From Sphingobium sp. (GTDB taxonomy: Bacteria > Pseudomonadota > Alphaproteobacteria > Sphingomonadales > Sphingomonadaceae), in NCBI GenBank assembly GCA_023266575.1, contig JAHFPV010000002.1:186001-250000 (forward strand): a stretch of 64,000 bases of DNA, in the 5' to 3' direction. The translations under genes and the position numbers were made by a program. Positions 22,415 through 31,844 of the stretch are shown one piece after another; the first letter of the stretch is position 1, and every line of letters starts with the position of its first letter. Under the pieces are notes generated by a model, which was not told where the DNA came from, made no database searches, and saw nothing but the letters and a program-made list of their open reading frames with translations.

Positions 22415-22771
22415 TTAGTTGGCGAGCGGAACAGCGCCGTTGCTGGCCGCATTCGCCGCACCCGCCAACGGGTCAGCGCTGGTGGCCGGCGCGTTCTGCG
22501 TAACCGGCGCCTGCTTGACCAGCGACGTGTCGATGTCGCTGGGGGCATGACGCACCGACGCGATCACCGCCATGACGATGGACAGAGTGACGAAGATCGT
22601 CGCCAGCACCGTGGTCGATCGCGTCAGGAAATCCGCCGCGCCGCGCGCCGACATGAAGCCCGCTGGGCTGCCGCCCACGCCCAGACCGCCGCCTTCCGAC
22701 TTCTGCATCAGGATGACGGTAACCAGCAGGGCGGCGATGATCGCCTGCACGACGAGAAGGAAAGTGAACAT
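22415..22771 (-). CDS. secG: Preprotein translocase subunit SecG
   Basis: 118-residue inner-membrane protein that assists SecYE in export. Two transmembrane segments (about 3-20 and 55-75) flank the conserved EGGGLGVGGSPAGFMSARG cytoplasmic loop. The Ala/Pro/Asn-rich C-terminal tail is variable, as usual in alphaproteobacteria. The tpiA-secG-pyrG order is conserved in the class. Confidence 0.93.
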   Translation of the reverse strand: MFTFLLVVQAIIAALLVTVILMQKSEGGGLGVGGSPAGFMSARGAADFLTRSTTVLATIFVTLSIVMAVIASVRHAPSDIDTSLVKQAPVTQNAPATSADPLAGAANAASNGAVPLAN

Positions 22772-22865
22772 GCGACGGGTTCTGTCCGGAAATGGGGTGC
22801 GTTGCCGCGCACATAGCGATGAAGCGACGCGGGGGCAACCATGGGTATCTGACTCGATTCCAAAT

Positions 22866-22964
22866 CCGTTCGCCCTGAGCGAAGTCGAAGGGCTCTGCTG
22901 AGCCGCAGGCGAAGCTGCTTCGCTCCGCTCAGCACAAGGCTTCGACTTCGCTCAGCCCGAACGG
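22866..22964. repeat. Long palindromic repeat (GTTCGCCCTGAGCGAAG family)
   Basis: The ends CCGTTCGCCCTGAGCG and CGCTCAGCCCGAACGG form a near-perfect inverted repeat, with a nested hairpin GCAGGCGAAGC/GCTTCGCTCCGC between. It is nearly the same as 9207-9304. It occupies most of the tpiA-secG gap and ends 8 bases before the tpiA stop. Confidence 0.88.
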
Positions 22965-22972
22965 ATGTCGGA

Positions 22973-23713
22973 TTACCCAGCCGCCGCGATAATCGGCGCG
23001 AACTTGCCTGCCGTCAGGCTTGCGCCGCCGACCAGCCCGCCATCAACGTCCGCGATGGCCAGCAACTCGGCCGCATTGTCGCCATTCATCGACCCGCCAT
23101 AAAGAATACGCATCCCGTCGGCTTGCCCGCCGATCCGGCTGGCCAGCGCATCGCGCAGCGCCCGGTGCATCGCGTCGACCGCCTCCATCGTCGGAATCCG
23201 CCCGGTGCCGATCGCCCAAATGGGTTCATAGGCAATCGCCAGCCAGTCGGCCGCCGCGCCATCAGGCAAGGATGCCAGCAACTGCGCCGACACGACCGCT
23301 TCGGCGTCGCCCGCGTCGCGCACGTCCAGACTTTCGCCCACACATAGGATGACGTTCAGCCCCGCCGCCTTGGCCGCCAGCGCCTTGGCCGCAACGTCGC
23401 CATCGCTCTCGCCCTGCTCCTGCCGCCGCTCGCTATGGCCAACGATCGTCCAGCTCGCGCCCGCTTCGGCCAGCATCGCCCCCGACAGGCAACCGGTATG
23501 CGCGCCACTGGCGTTCATGTGACAATCCTGCGCCCCGATAAAGGCGCCGCCCCGAACCTGCGCCGCCGCCGCGATCAATGTCGCGGGTACGCATAGTCCT
23601 ACATCCACCCCCGGATGATCGGCCGCGATGCCGCCTATCGCTTCGACTTCCCCCAGATGCGCCTTAAGGCCATTCATCTTCCAGTTGCCCACGACGAGTT
23701 TACGCCTGTTCAT
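22973..23713 (-). CDS. tpiA: Triosephosphate isomerase
   Basis: 246-residue glycolytic enzyme that interconverts dihydroxyacetone phosphate and glyceraldehyde 3-phosphate. The N-terminal VVGNWKMNG, catalytic histidine in VGHSERR, catalytic glutamate in AYEPIWAIGTG and the C-terminal LYGGSMNGDNA phosphate-binding motif are all present. It is divergent from ppiD and precedes secG. Confidence 0.98.
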   Translation of the reverse strand: MNRRKLVVGNWKMNGLKAHLGEVEAIGGIAADHPGVDVGLCVPATLIAAAAQVRGGAFIGAQDCHMNASGAHTGCLSGAMLAEAGASWTIVGHSERRQEQGESDGDVAAKALAAKAAGLNVILCVGESLDVRDAGDAEAVVSAQLLASLPDGAAADWLAIAYEPIWAIGTGRIPTMEAVDAMHRALRDALASRIGGQADGMRILYGGSMNGDNAAELLAIADVDGGLVGGASLTAGKFAPIIAAAG

Positions 23714-23882
23714 GGATTATATTTCCCCATATTTGTTTTTGCTGCACGCCCTCTCGCGATGAACGGGGCGGGGAGATTTGTCCAGACCGGCTACGCCAGA
23801 GCTTGCATGACCGTGGGCGCTTGCCGCCGCGCCTATACCGCCTTAAAGCGACCGCCATCACGCCCGCTGTTCGGACATTTTC

Positions 23883-25835
23883 ATGCTTGCTGTCTTTCGC
23901 CGCTTCATTCGCTCCAGGTTCGGCGCGGTCTTTGCGATCCTCTTCCTGGCGGTCATCGCCGGTGCCTTCGTTCTGGGCGATCTGTCCAGCGGCCAGTTCG
24001 GCAGCAGCCTGACCGGCGGTGGCGGCACGGCGGCCAAGGCGGGCAGCCACAAGCTGTCGCAAAACGAAGTGCAGGACCGTATCCAGCGCGTCTATGAAAA
24101 TGCCCGCAAATCCAATCCCGGCCTGCTGATCGGTGATTTCTTCGCGCAGGGCGGCGCGACACAGGTGTTCGACCAGCTGGTCGCGTCCCTCACGCTGCGC
24201 GCCTTTGCCGACGATCAGGGCGTGCATATCTCCAAGCGGCTGGTCGATGCACAGATTGCGCAGATCCCCGCTTTTCAGGACGCAGCGGGCAATTTCAGCC
24301 AGGATAATTTCCGATCGCTGCTGATCCGCGAACGCATCACCGAACAGGCGCTGCGCGACGATATCAGCCGCGAAATCCTCCAGCGCCAATTGCTGGGTCC
24401 GGTGGGGCTTGGCGTCAAGCTCTCCGACTCTCTGGTGCTGCCCTATGCCTCGCTGCTGCTCGAAGCACGGCAAGGCACGATCGCGGCAATCCCGGCGGTC
24501 GCCTTCCTTGACGACAAGGCACCGACCGACGCGCAACTGGCCGATTATTACAAGCGTAACGCCGACCGCTTCACCATTCCCGAACAGCGCCGCATCCGTT
24601 ACGCGGTGATCGACGCGCAGCGTTTCGTGCAGGCCTCACAGCCCAGCGAAGCGGAAATCGCCGCCGCCTATAATCAGAACAAGGCCGCCTATGCCGCGAA
24701 ACAAAACCGCAGCATCGAGCAACTGGTGCTGCCGACGCAGGCAGCGGCCAAGGCGATCGCCGATCAGGTCAAGGGCGGCACGACGCTGTCCGCCGCGGCA
24801 AAGGGCGCGGGCCTGGAAGCGCTGACGCTGGCCGACCAGAGCCAGGCCGCACTCACCGCATCGGCGGGCAAGGCCATTGCCGACGCCGCCTTTGCCGCCA
24901 AACAGGGCGATCTGGTCGGTCCCGTGCGCGGGTCGCTGGGCTGGGTCGTGCTGCGCGTGACCGCGATCACCGAGACCCCCGCCCGCCCGCTCGCCTCGGT
25001 GCGGGGCGAACTTGTCGAGACGCTGCGCGCGCAAAAGGAAAAGACGCTGCTGACCGAATTGACCGGCAAGCTGGAGGACCAGATTGCCGATGGCGGCACG
25101 TTTGAGGAAGTGGTCAAGGATAATGGCCTGAAACTCGAAACCAGCCCGCTGCTGCTCGCCACCGGCAAGCAGGTCGAGGATTCGGCCTATGTCCCCTCCG
25201 CCGACCTGCAACCGCTCATTGCCCCTGCCTTCGCGATGAACGCGGACGACGACGCGCAGCTGGTGCCGATCACCCCGGACAAGCGCTATGCATTGATCGC
25301 CGCCGGAGAGATCGTGGCCGCTGCGCCGCCGCCGCTGGCCAAGGTCAAGCCGCTGGTGCAGGCGCAGTACAAGCTCAATCAGGGCAATCAAAAAGCCAAG
25401 AAGGTCGCCGAGGATATCCGGGCCAAGGTCGCCAAGGGCATGAAACTGGCCGATGCCGTCGCGGCCGTCGGCGTCAAGCTGCCCGCGCCGCAAGTGCTGG
25501 GCGGCCGCCGCGCCGACATCATGCGCGGGGAGCAGCGTCCCCCGGCCGAAGTCGCCATTCTCTTTTCGATGGCGGCTAACACGGTCAAGACGCTCCCCAT
25601 AGGGCAGGATCGCGGCACCTTCGTGGTGCAATTGAACGCCATCCAGCGCGGCGATGCCAAGGGTCAGCCCGAACTGTTGAAGCAGGTGCGCGACCAGCTC
25701 GGCGAAGTCGTCGGCCAGGAATATGGCCAGCAATTCGAGCGCGCGGTCGAAAAACAACTGGGCGTGACCCGCAACGCCAAGGCGGTGGCAGAGGCCCGCG
25801 CGGCCTTGACCGCCACCAACAGCGGCGGGCAGTAA
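23883..25835 (+). CDS. ppiD: Periplasmic peptidyl-prolyl isomerase/chaperone PpiD (SurA N-terminal type)
   Basis: 650 residues. An N-terminal anchor (FGAVFAILFLAVIAGAFVLG, about 13-32) holds a large periplasmic part. A SurA-N-like chaperone region (LSQNEVQDRIQRVYENAR, FQDAAGNFSQDNFRSLLI) comes first, then a parvulin-like PPIC domain (about 270-380), then further helical modules. PpiD assists folding of exported proteins at the SecYEG exit. It lies divergent from tpiA and one base before trpE, so the two are translated in tandem. Confidence 0.93.
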   Translation: MLAVFRRFIRSRFGAVFAILFLAVIAGAFVLGDLSSGQFGSSLTGGGGTAAKAGSHKLSQNEVQDRIQRVYENARKSNPGLLIGDFFAQGGATQVFDQLVASLTLRAFADDQGVHISKRLVDAQIAQIPAFQDAAGNFSQDNFRSLLIRERITEQALRDDISREILQRQLLGPVGLGVKLSDSLVLPYASLLLEARQGTIAAIPAVAFLDDKAPTDAQLADYYKRNADRFTIPEQRRIRYAVIDAQRFVQASQPSEAEIAAAYNQNKAAYAAKQNRSIEQLVLPTQAAAKAIADQVKGGTTLSAAAKGAGLEALTLADQSQAALTASAGKAIADAAFAAKQGDLVGPVRGSLGWVVLRVTAITETPARPLASVRGELVETLRAQKEKTLLTELTGKLEDQIADGGTFEEVVKDNGLKLETSPLLLATGKQVEDSAYVPSADLQPLIAPAFAMNADDDAQLVPITPDKRYALIAAGEIVAAAPPPLAKVKPLVQAQYKLNQGNQKAKKVAEDIRAKVAKGMKLADAVAAVGVKLPAPQVLGGRRADIMRGEQRPPAEVAILFSMAANTVKTLPIGQDRGTFVVQLNAIQRGDAKGQPELLKQVRDQLGEVVGQEYGQQFERAVEKQLGVTRNAKAVAEARAALTATNSGGQ

Positions 25836-25836
25836 T

Positions 25837-27366
25837 ATGGGTTTGACGGGCGGGGACGGCATCGCTTCGGCGCGCGCGGCGCTGGCGCGGGGCGAATCGG
25901 CGCTGGTGTGGCGGCGGCAGATTGCCGACACCGACACGCCGATTTCAGCCGCGCTCAAATTGTTCGAGGCGGACCGCGGCGACTTCCTGCTGGAATCGGT
26001 GGAGGGCGGCGCGGTGCGTGGCCGCCACAGCCTGATCGGTCTGGCCCCCGACCTCATCTTCCGCGCCGATGGCAACATGGCCCAGATCAACCGCCAATGG
26101 GCAACCGACCGCAATGCGTTCGAGCCGGTTGAGGCGGACGCGCTGACCGCGCTGCGGTCGTTGGTCGCCGAATGTCGCGCGGAACTCGATCCCGCTCTGC
26201 CCGCAGCGCTGGCCTGCCTGGTCGGCTATTTCGGCTATGAAACGGTCGGACTGGTCGAAAAACTGCCCCGCCCTGCCCCCAACCCCATCGCCCTGCCCGA
26301 CATGCTGTTCGTGCGCCCGACCGTGATCCTGGTGTTCGACCGGCTGGCCGACGCCCTCTATCTCGTCGCGCCGGTGTGGAAGGGCAGCTTTACCGACGCC
26401 GAAGGCGCTGCTGATCGGGCGATCGACGCCGCGCTCGAACGCATCGACGCCACCGCCGCACGCCTCGCCGCCCCGCTGCCCGCCACGCCCCCACCGGTGG
26501 ACATGGCTGACATCGCGGTCACCCCGGTGCTGGAGCCGGGCCGCTATGCCGCCATGGTGACCAAGGCCAAGGATTATATCGTCGCGGGCGACATATTTCA
26601 GGTCGTGCTGGCGCAGCGTTTCACCAGCCCCTTCACCCTGCCGCCGATCGCCCTCTATCGTGCGCTGCGGCGGATCAATCCCTCGCCCTTCCTCTATTAT
26701 CTCGACCTGCCCGGCTTCGCGCTGATCGGCTCGTCGCCTGAGATATTGGTCCGCGCCCGCGACGGCGAAGTCACGATCCGCCCGATCGCTGGCACCCGCC
26801 CACGCGGCAAAAATGCGGTAGAGGACGCCGCCAACCGCGAAAGCCTGCTGTCCGATCCCAAGGAGCGGGCCGAACATCTGATGCTGCTGGACCTTGGCCG
26901 CAACGATGTCGGCCGCGTCGCGACCGCTGGCAGCGTGACCGTGACCGACAGCTACAGCGTCGAATTTTACAGCCATGTCATGCACATCGTCTCCAACGTC
27001 GTCGGCCAGCTATCGCCGGACAAGGACGCGATCGACGCGCTGTTCGCAGGCTTCCCGGCCGGGACGGTATCGGGCGCGCCCAAGGTTCGCGCCTGCGAGA
27101 TCATCGCCGAACTGGAACCCGAAACCCGCGGCGCCTATGCAGGCGGGGTCGGCTATTTCGGCCCGGACGGCAATATGGACAGTTGCATCGTCCTGCGCAC
27201 CGCCGTCCTGAAAGACGGCGTCATGCACGTCCAGGCAGGCGCCGGGATCGTCGCGGACTCGACCCCCGAATATGAACAGCGCGAATGCGAAGCCAAAAGC
27301 GGCGCGTTGCTGGCAGCCGCCCGCGAAGCCGTGGCGCTGGCGCGCGAAAGCGGCTTCGGCCAATAA
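25837..27366 (+). CDS. trpE: Anthranilate synthase component I
   Basis: 509-residue chorismate-binding subunit that forms anthranilate for tryptophan synthesis. The chorismate-binding region carries ALIGSSPEILVR, PIAGTRPRGKN, LDLGRNDVGRV and PAGTVSGAPKVRA in the expected order. The amidotransferase partner trpG, which follows in many alphaproteobacteria, is not next door here: a hairpin and the convergent extensin-like gene follow. The start lies one base after the ppiD stop. Confidence 0.96.
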   Translation: MGLTGGDGIASARAALARGESALVWRRQIADTDTPISAALKLFEADRGDFLLESVEGGAVRGRHSLIGLAPDLIFRADGNMAQINRQWATDRNAFEPVEADALTALRSLVAECRAELDPALPAALACLVGYFGYETVGLVEKLPRPAPNPIALPDMLFVRPTVILVFDRLADALYLVAPVWKGSFTDAEGAADRAIDAALERIDATAARLAAPLPATPPPVDMADIAVTPVLEPGRYAAMVTKAKDYIVAGDIFQVVLAQRFTSPFTLPPIALYRALRRINPSPFLYYLDLPGFALIGSSPEILVRARDGEVTIRPIAGTRPRGKNAVEDAANRESLLSDPKERAEHLMLLDLGRNDVGRVATAGSVTVTDSYSVEFYSHVMHIVSNVVGQLSPDKDAIDALFAGFPAGTVSGAPKVRACEIIAELEPETRGAYAGGVGYFGPDGNMDSCIVLRTAVLKDGVMHVQAGAGIVADSTPEYEQRECEAKSGALLAAAREAVALARESGFGQ

Positions 27367-27370
27367 ATTC

Positions 27371-27392
27371 CTCCCCAAGCTTGCTTGGGGAG
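27371..27392. repeat. Hairpin between convergent trpE and extensin-like gene
   Basis: CCTCCCCAAGC and GCTTGGGGAGG are perfect inverted repeats with almost no loop, placed 4 bases after the trpE stop. A T run is missing. It may be a short relict of the CTCCCC/GGGGAG repeat family, and may slow or end transcription from either side. Confidence 0.7.
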
Positions 27393-27399
27393 GACCACT

Positions 27400-28125
27400 C
27401 TACCGGCACGCCCGCCACCCGGTCGCACCGCGTTCCGCCTGATCCAGATGGAAATGATCGCGGTGCGCAGCATTATAATCGGGCGACAGCACCGTCGAAA
27501 ACAGGTCGCACGCGCCATCCCGCACCGCGCGCAGAAATTCCGCGTCCCTGGCCTTGCCATCCCAGTCGTTCAGCACGCTCACCTGCCGCCCGTCCGCAAG
27601 CACGAACGCCGATATGTCGATCGCGTCGGCAGTCGCATGTTCGCTCAAGTCGCCAGCGCTGCGCCCATACATGCGCCGACAGCTATAGCTGCCAAAATGC
27701 CGCATCGACGCAACCGGCTGGCCATAGATGCGCTGCGCGGCAGGCTGCACCACCTGCCACTCCCACAGCTTGAGCGCCGCGACCACCGGGCAGGATGGTG
27801 CAACCGCTGCCGGGGACAGCGCCACCGCCCCACGCTCCGCCTTCAGCCGCACTGCGTCATCATAAACGCACTGTCCCGATCCGCCCGGCTGCATCGCGCT
27901 ATAGGCCACACCCGCCCGCTCCAGCAGCGCCAGGCATTGCGCCCTCTCCCCCGTCAGCGCCGCCAGCTTGCGCCCGGTGAACAGCCCGATCGGCTGATCA
28001 AGGTCGATATCAGTCCAGGGCAGATCCTGTGGTCGTTGCCGCACCATCGCATAGCCCAGCAATATCAGACACAGCAGGCCGCCCCATAGCAGGCAACGGC
28101 GCAGGATCAGGTGAACTCGACGCAT
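27400..28125 (-). CDS. Extensin-like family protein
   Basis: 241 residues with an N-terminal membrane anchor (LLWGGLLCLILLGYAMV). The C-terminal part matches the bacterial extensin-like domain: CPVVAALKLWEW, GSYSCRRMYG, HATADAIDIS, and HRDHFHLD. The last two resemble zinc-binding motifs of LAS-type D-Ala-D-Ala peptidases (H-x6-D and HxH), so a peptidoglycan enzyme is possible. The actual substrate is not known. It is adjacent to the NUDIX gene on the same strand and ends opposite trpE. Confidence 0.85.
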   Translation of the reverse strand: MRRVHLILRRCLLWGGLLCLILLGYAMVRQRPQDLPWTDIDLDQPIGLFTGRKLAALTGERAQCLALLERAGVAYSAMQPGGSGQCVYDDAVRLKAERGAVALSPAAVAPSCPVVAALKLWEWQVVQPAAQRIYGQPVASMRHFGSYSCRRMYGRSAGDLSEHATADAIDISAFVLADGRQVSVLNDWDGKARDAEFLRAVRDGACDLFSTVLSPDYNAAHRDHFHLDQAERGATGWRACR

Positions 28126-28128
28126 CCC

Positions 28129-28911
28129 CTAACCACGCCGGGCCTGCCGTAAAGGTTCCGACGTGACCGGATAACCCAGATGATCGGGGATGCACAAATG
28201 CCGCTCCCCATCGCGATCCTCCAGCCATGGCCGCACCTTCTCCACCGGATGGGCGGCGGCATGGGTGACCAGATCGGCATGGCTCCCGGCCAGCGCCAAC
28301 CGTTCCAGATTGCGGCGGGTCGGGAAGATGACATGTCCCTCTCCCGCATCGCACCGCGCCAGCGTTGCCGCCGCACTGCTCCAGAACAGATGCACATTCT
28401 CGGTCGCGTCGGCGATCGCCTCCTGCCCATCTGGCGCGCGCGCCAGATAGAAGCGCGTATCATAGACCCGGATCGCCTTCTCGAACGGCGCGGGGTGCCA
28501 GCGGGCAAAGGGCGTCAATGCGTCAAGCGCCAGCGCCACCCCATGCGCGTCGAGCAGATCACCCAGCACCGCCCCGCCCAGCAACCCCTGCCGGATCGAG
28601 ACCACCACCGCGCCATCGACCGCGCCCGCCAGCCCCCCATCCAGGCCCACGCCCAGCCCGCTTTCCTCGATCGTCTCGCGAATCGCCGCGATCCGCGCCG
28701 CCGCCTCGTCCAGGTCCAGCCCATGGTCGATCCGCGCCGCAAGCTGCCGGTCATGCGCGTCCACGCCCCCGCCGGGAAACACCAGCGCACCCGCCGCAAA
28801 GGCCATGGTCGATGCCCGCTCCATCATCAATATGTCGGGCGGCCCATCGGGTCGGTCCCGCACGATCACCACCGTCGCGGCGGGGCGACCTGCATCATCC
28901 TCTATCGTCAT
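28129..28911 (-). CDS. NUDIX hydrolase (CoA-pyrophosphatase-like)
   Basis: 260 residues. VFPGGGVD at 44-51 and RETIEESGL at 78-86 match the NUDIX box with a longer spacer, as seen in the NudL/coenzyme A pyrophosphatase-like group. The C-terminal two-thirds (PFARWHPAPFEKAIRVYDTRFYLA) is typical of sphingomonad relatives. The substrate is unknown. It ends 3 bases before the extensin-like gene starts, so the two are likely in one transcript. Confidence 0.87.
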   Translation of the reverse strand: MTIEDDAGRPAATVVIVRDRPDGPPDILMMERASTMAFAAGALVFPGGGVDAHDRQLAARIDHGLDLDEAAARIAAIRETIEESGLGVGLDGGLAGAVDGAVVVSIRQGLLGGAVLGDLLDAHGVALALDALTPFARWHPAPFEKAIRVYDTRFYLARAPDGQEAIADATENVHLFWSSAAATLARCDAGEGHVIFPTRRNLERLALAGSHADLVTHAAAHPVEKVRPWLEDRDGERHLCIPDHLGYPVTSEPLRQARRG

Positions 28912-28966
28912 GCCCTTGCTCTAGGCGCAGCAGCGCCCGGCGGTAAAGCCCGCCGCAGCGATCCCC

Positions 28967-29842
28967 TCACCCCGCCTGCGCCAGTTCCAGAAACTGGCGC
29001 AACGTGGGCGTCTCATCGTCCCGCCGCCACGCCAGCCCGGTTTCCAGCATCGGCGCGTCGCCCAGATCGGCATAGACCACCCCCGCGCGCGCCAGATTGC
29101 GCAGCGATGCCGGAACCAGCGCAATCCCCAGTCCCGCCGACACCAGGCTGATGATCGTCTGCATCTGGATCGCCTGCTGCACGATATTGGCCTGCCCGCC
29201 CCGCGCCGTATAATAGCCAGTGACCAGATCGTGGAAGGCAGGCGCCACCGCGCGCGGGAACAGGATCAGCGGCAATGACACGATGGCGTCGGCATCGATC
29301 GCCCCCGTCTCCACCCACTGCTCCGGCAGCGCCGCGACCAGCGGCTCGCGGATCAACCGGCGATAGCAAAGCTCCGGCGGCAAAGGCGTGTCAGCAGGCG
29401 GGATCAATATGCCCGCATGGGCCTGCCCCGCCAGCAGTGCCGGTATCTGCACATCGCTGGTCGCCTCGGTCAGGCGGATTTCGACCTGCGGAAACAGCGC
29501 AGCATAGCGCCGCACCAGCGCGGGCAGCACACTATAATCGGCGGTGCTGACGAAGGATAAGGCCAGATGCCCGGCCCGCCCCTCCCGCAACTGCCGCGCC
29601 GTTTCGGGCAGCGCGTCGATCGCCGCGATCGCCGGGCGCACCTGCTCCAGCCATTGCGCCCCGAACGGGGTCAGCGCCACTCGCCGCTTGGTCCGCGCAA
29701 ACAGCGCCGCGCCCAGTTCCCGCTCCAGCATCAGGATCGACTGGCTCAGCGGCGGCTGGGTCATGCGCAGCCGTTCCGCCGCCTGCCCGAAATGCAGCGT
29801 ATCGGCGACCGTGACAAAATGCCGCAACTGGCGAATATCCAT
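28967..29842 (-). CDS. LysR-family regulator, divergent from ilvD
   Basis: 291 residues. The N-terminal winged helix-turn-helix (DIRQLRHFVTVADTLHFGQAAERLRMTQPPLS) is followed by the periplasmic-binding-protein-like effector domain. The head-to-head position with ilvD, 107 bases apart, is the classic arrangement in which a LysR protein controls itself and its neighbour. IlvY regulates ilvC in enteric bacteria, but similarity to IlvY is not clear, so no symbol is given. Confidence 0.92.
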   Translation of the reverse strand: MDIRQLRHFVTVADTLHFGQAAERLRMTQPPLSQSILMLERELGAALFARTKRRVALTPFGAQWLEQVRPAIAAIDALPETARQLREGRAGHLALSFVSTADYSVLPALVRRYAALFPQVEIRLTEATSDVQIPALLAGQAHAGILIPPADTPLPPELCYRRLIREPLVAALPEQWVETGAIDADAIVSLPLILFPRAVAPAFHDLVTGYYTARGGQANIVQQAIQMQTIISLVSAGLGIALVPASLRNLARAGVVYADLGDAPMLETGLAWRRDDETPTLRQFLELAQAG

Positions 29843-29949
29843 ATTTCATATGTCCTGCGACCTAATAGGCCATCAATAATATATTTCACACCCAATCCCA
29901 ACGGGTATAAAGCGGCCCCAAGAGGATTATCTTTTCAGGGACACCGACC
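29843..29949. promoter_or_regulatory. Divergent LysR/ilvD promoter region
   Basis: This 107-base gap is AT-richer than its flanks (AATAATATATTTCACA at about 29874-29889) and must hold both promoters and, by analogy with other LysR systems, an operator. I could not fix a T-N11-A site with confidence. AGGGA, 8 bases before the ilvD ATG, is its ribosome site. Confidence 0.45.
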
Positions 29950-31800
29950 ATGCCGGCCTATCGCTCCAGAACCACCACCCACGGCCGCAACATGGCGGGC
30001 GCGCGCGGCCTGTGGCGCGCGACGGGCATGAAGGATGAGGATTTCGGCAAGCCGATCATCGCCGTCGTCAACAGCTTCACCCAGTTCGTGCCGGGCCATG
30101 TTCACCTCAAAGACCTGGGCCAACTCGTCGCCCGCGAGATTGAGGCCGCAGGCGGCGTCGCCAAGGAATTCAACACCATCGCGGTCGATGACGGCATCGC
30201 CATGGGCCATGGCGGGATGCTCTATTCCTTGCCAAGCCGGGATCTGATCGCCGACAGCGTCGAATATATGGTCAACGCCCATTGCGCCGACGCGATGGTC
30301 TGCATCTCCAACTGCGACAAGATCACGCCCGGCATGTTGATGGCCGCGATGCGCCTGAACATCCCTGCCGTGTTCGTTTCCGGCGGCCCGATGGAGGCGG
30401 GAAAGGTCGTGATGCGCGGCAAGGAAGTGGCGCTCGATCTGGTTGATGCGATGGTCGTCGCCGCCGACGAAAGCTATACCGACGAAGAAGTCAAAACCAT
30501 CGAACGCTCCGCCTGCCCGACCTGTGGCAGCTGCTCCGGCATGTTCACCGCCAATTCGATGAACTGCCTGACCGAAGCATTGGGCCTCTCATTGCCCGGC
30601 AACGGATCGACACTGGCCACCCATTCGGATCGCGAGCGCCTGTTCCGCGAAGCCGGCCATGTCATCGTCGATCTCGCCAAGCGCTGGTATGAACAGGATG
30701 ACGCCACCGCCCTGCCGCGCACCATCGCCAGCTTCGCCGCGTTCGAAAACGCCATGAGCCTGGACATTGCCATGGGCGGCTCGACCAACACCGTCCTCCA
30801 TTTGCTCGCCGCCGCGCATGAAGGCGGGGTCGATTTCACCATGGCCGATATTGACCGCCTGTCCCGCCGCGTCCCCTGCCTGTGCAAGGTCGCGCCCGCC
30901 AAGCAGGACGTGCATATGGAGGATGTCCACCGCGCCGGTGGCATCATGGCGATATTGGGCGAACTGGAGCGCGCGGGGCTGGTCGACACCAGCCTGCCGA
31001 CCGTCCACGCCCCCACCATGGCCGCCGCGCTGGCCCGCTGGGACATTGGCCGCACCAATAGCGATGAAGTCCGCAACTTCTTCCGCGCCGCCCCCGGCGG
31101 CGTCCCGACCCAGACCGCGTTCAGCCAGTCCGCCCGCTGGGAGGAACTGGATATCGACCGTGAAAAGGGCGTGATCCGCTCGGCCGAACACCCCTTCTCC
31201 AAGGATGGCGGCCTCGCCGTCCTCTACGGGAACCTCGCCCCCGAAGGCTGCATCGTCAAGACGGCGGGCGTCGATGATTCGATCCTGACCTTCCACGGCA
31301 CCGCGCGCGTCTATGAAAGCCAGGACGCCTCGGTCGCAGGCATTTTGGGCAATGAAGTGAAGGCCGGCGACGTCGTCGTCATCCGCTATGAAGGCCCAAA
31401 GGGCGGGCCGGGTATGCAGGAAATGCTGTATCCGACCAGCTATCTGAAATCCAAGGGGCTGGGCAAGGAATGCGCCCTCATCACCGACGGGCGCTTCTCC
31501 GGTGGCACGTCAGGCCTGTCGATCGGCCATGTCTCCCCCGAAGCAGCCGAAGGCGGCCTGATCGCCCTCGTCCAGACCGGTGACCCGATCGTCATCGATA
31601 TTCCCAACCGCGTCATCAAGCTGGACCTGGACGATGCCCTGCTGGCCGAACGCCGCGCCGAAATGGAGAAAATGGGCGTCAAGGCGTGGAAGCCCTTTGG
31701 CCGCAAGCGCGAAGTCTCCCCGGCCCTGCGTGCCTACGCCGCCATGACCACCAACGCCGCCAAAGGCGCGGTGCGGGACGTCAGCCAGATCGAGAAATGA
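29950..31800 (+). CDS. ilvD: Dihydroxy-acid dehydratase
   Basis: 616 residues, the same length as the enterobacterial enzyme. It dehydrates dihydroxy acids to 2-oxo acids in valine, isoleucine and leucine synthesis. Cluster and metal ligands are visible: NCDK (Cys122, Asp123, Lys124) and CPTCGSC (Cys192, Cys195). VPGH replaces the VPCN motif at the third-cysteine position, which suggests the oxygen-sensitive [4Fe-4S] type rather than the [2Fe-2S] type. A hairpin follows the stop. Confidence 0.97.
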   Translation: MPAYRSRTTTHGRNMAGARGLWRATGMKDEDFGKPIIAVVNSFTQFVPGHVHLKDLGQLVAREIEAAGGVAKEFNTIAVDDGIAMGHGGMLYSLPSRDLIADSVEYMVNAHCADAMVCISNCDKITPGMLMAAMRLNIPAVFVSGGPMEAGKVVMRGKEVALDLVDAMVVAADESYTDEEVKTIERSACPTCGSCSGMFTANSMNCLTEALGLSLPGNGSTLATHSDRERLFREAGHVIVDLAKRWYEQDDATALPRTIASFAAFENAMSLDIAMGGSTNTVLHLLAAAHEGGVDFTMADIDRLSRRVPCLCKVAPAKQDVHMEDVHRAGGIMAILGELERAGLVDTSLPTVHAPTMAAALARWDIGRTNSDEVRNFFRAAPGGVPTQTAFSQSARWEELDIDREKGVIRSAEHPFSKDGGLAVLYGNLAPEGCIVKTAGVDDSILTFHGTARVYESQDASVAGILGNEVKAGDVVVIRYEGPKGGPGMQEMLYPTSYLKSKGLGKECALITDGRFSGGTSGLSIGHVSPEAAEGGLIALVQTGDPIVIDIPNRVIKLDLDDALLAERRAEMEKMGVKAWKPFGRKREVSPALRAYAAMTTNAAKGAVRDVSQIEK

Positions 31801-31805
31801 TCCGT

Positions 31806-31832
31806 AAAAACCCCTCCCCTTAAGGGGAGGGG
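31806..31832 (-). terminator. Intrinsic terminator after fghA, shared with ilvD
   Basis: A 22-base perfect palindrome, CCCCTCCCCTTAAGGGGAGGGG (31811-31832 with its first base), is followed on the minus strand by TTTTT. It lies 12 bases beyond the fghA stop and 10 after the ilvD stop, so it could serve both convergent genes, though only the minus-strand reading has a T run. Confidence 0.8.
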
Positions 31833-31844
31833 ACAAAAATCATG

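Noticed and set aside
28967-29842. Naming the LysR gene ilvY
   Set aside because: IlvY controls ilvC; adjacency to ilvD alone does not support the symbol.
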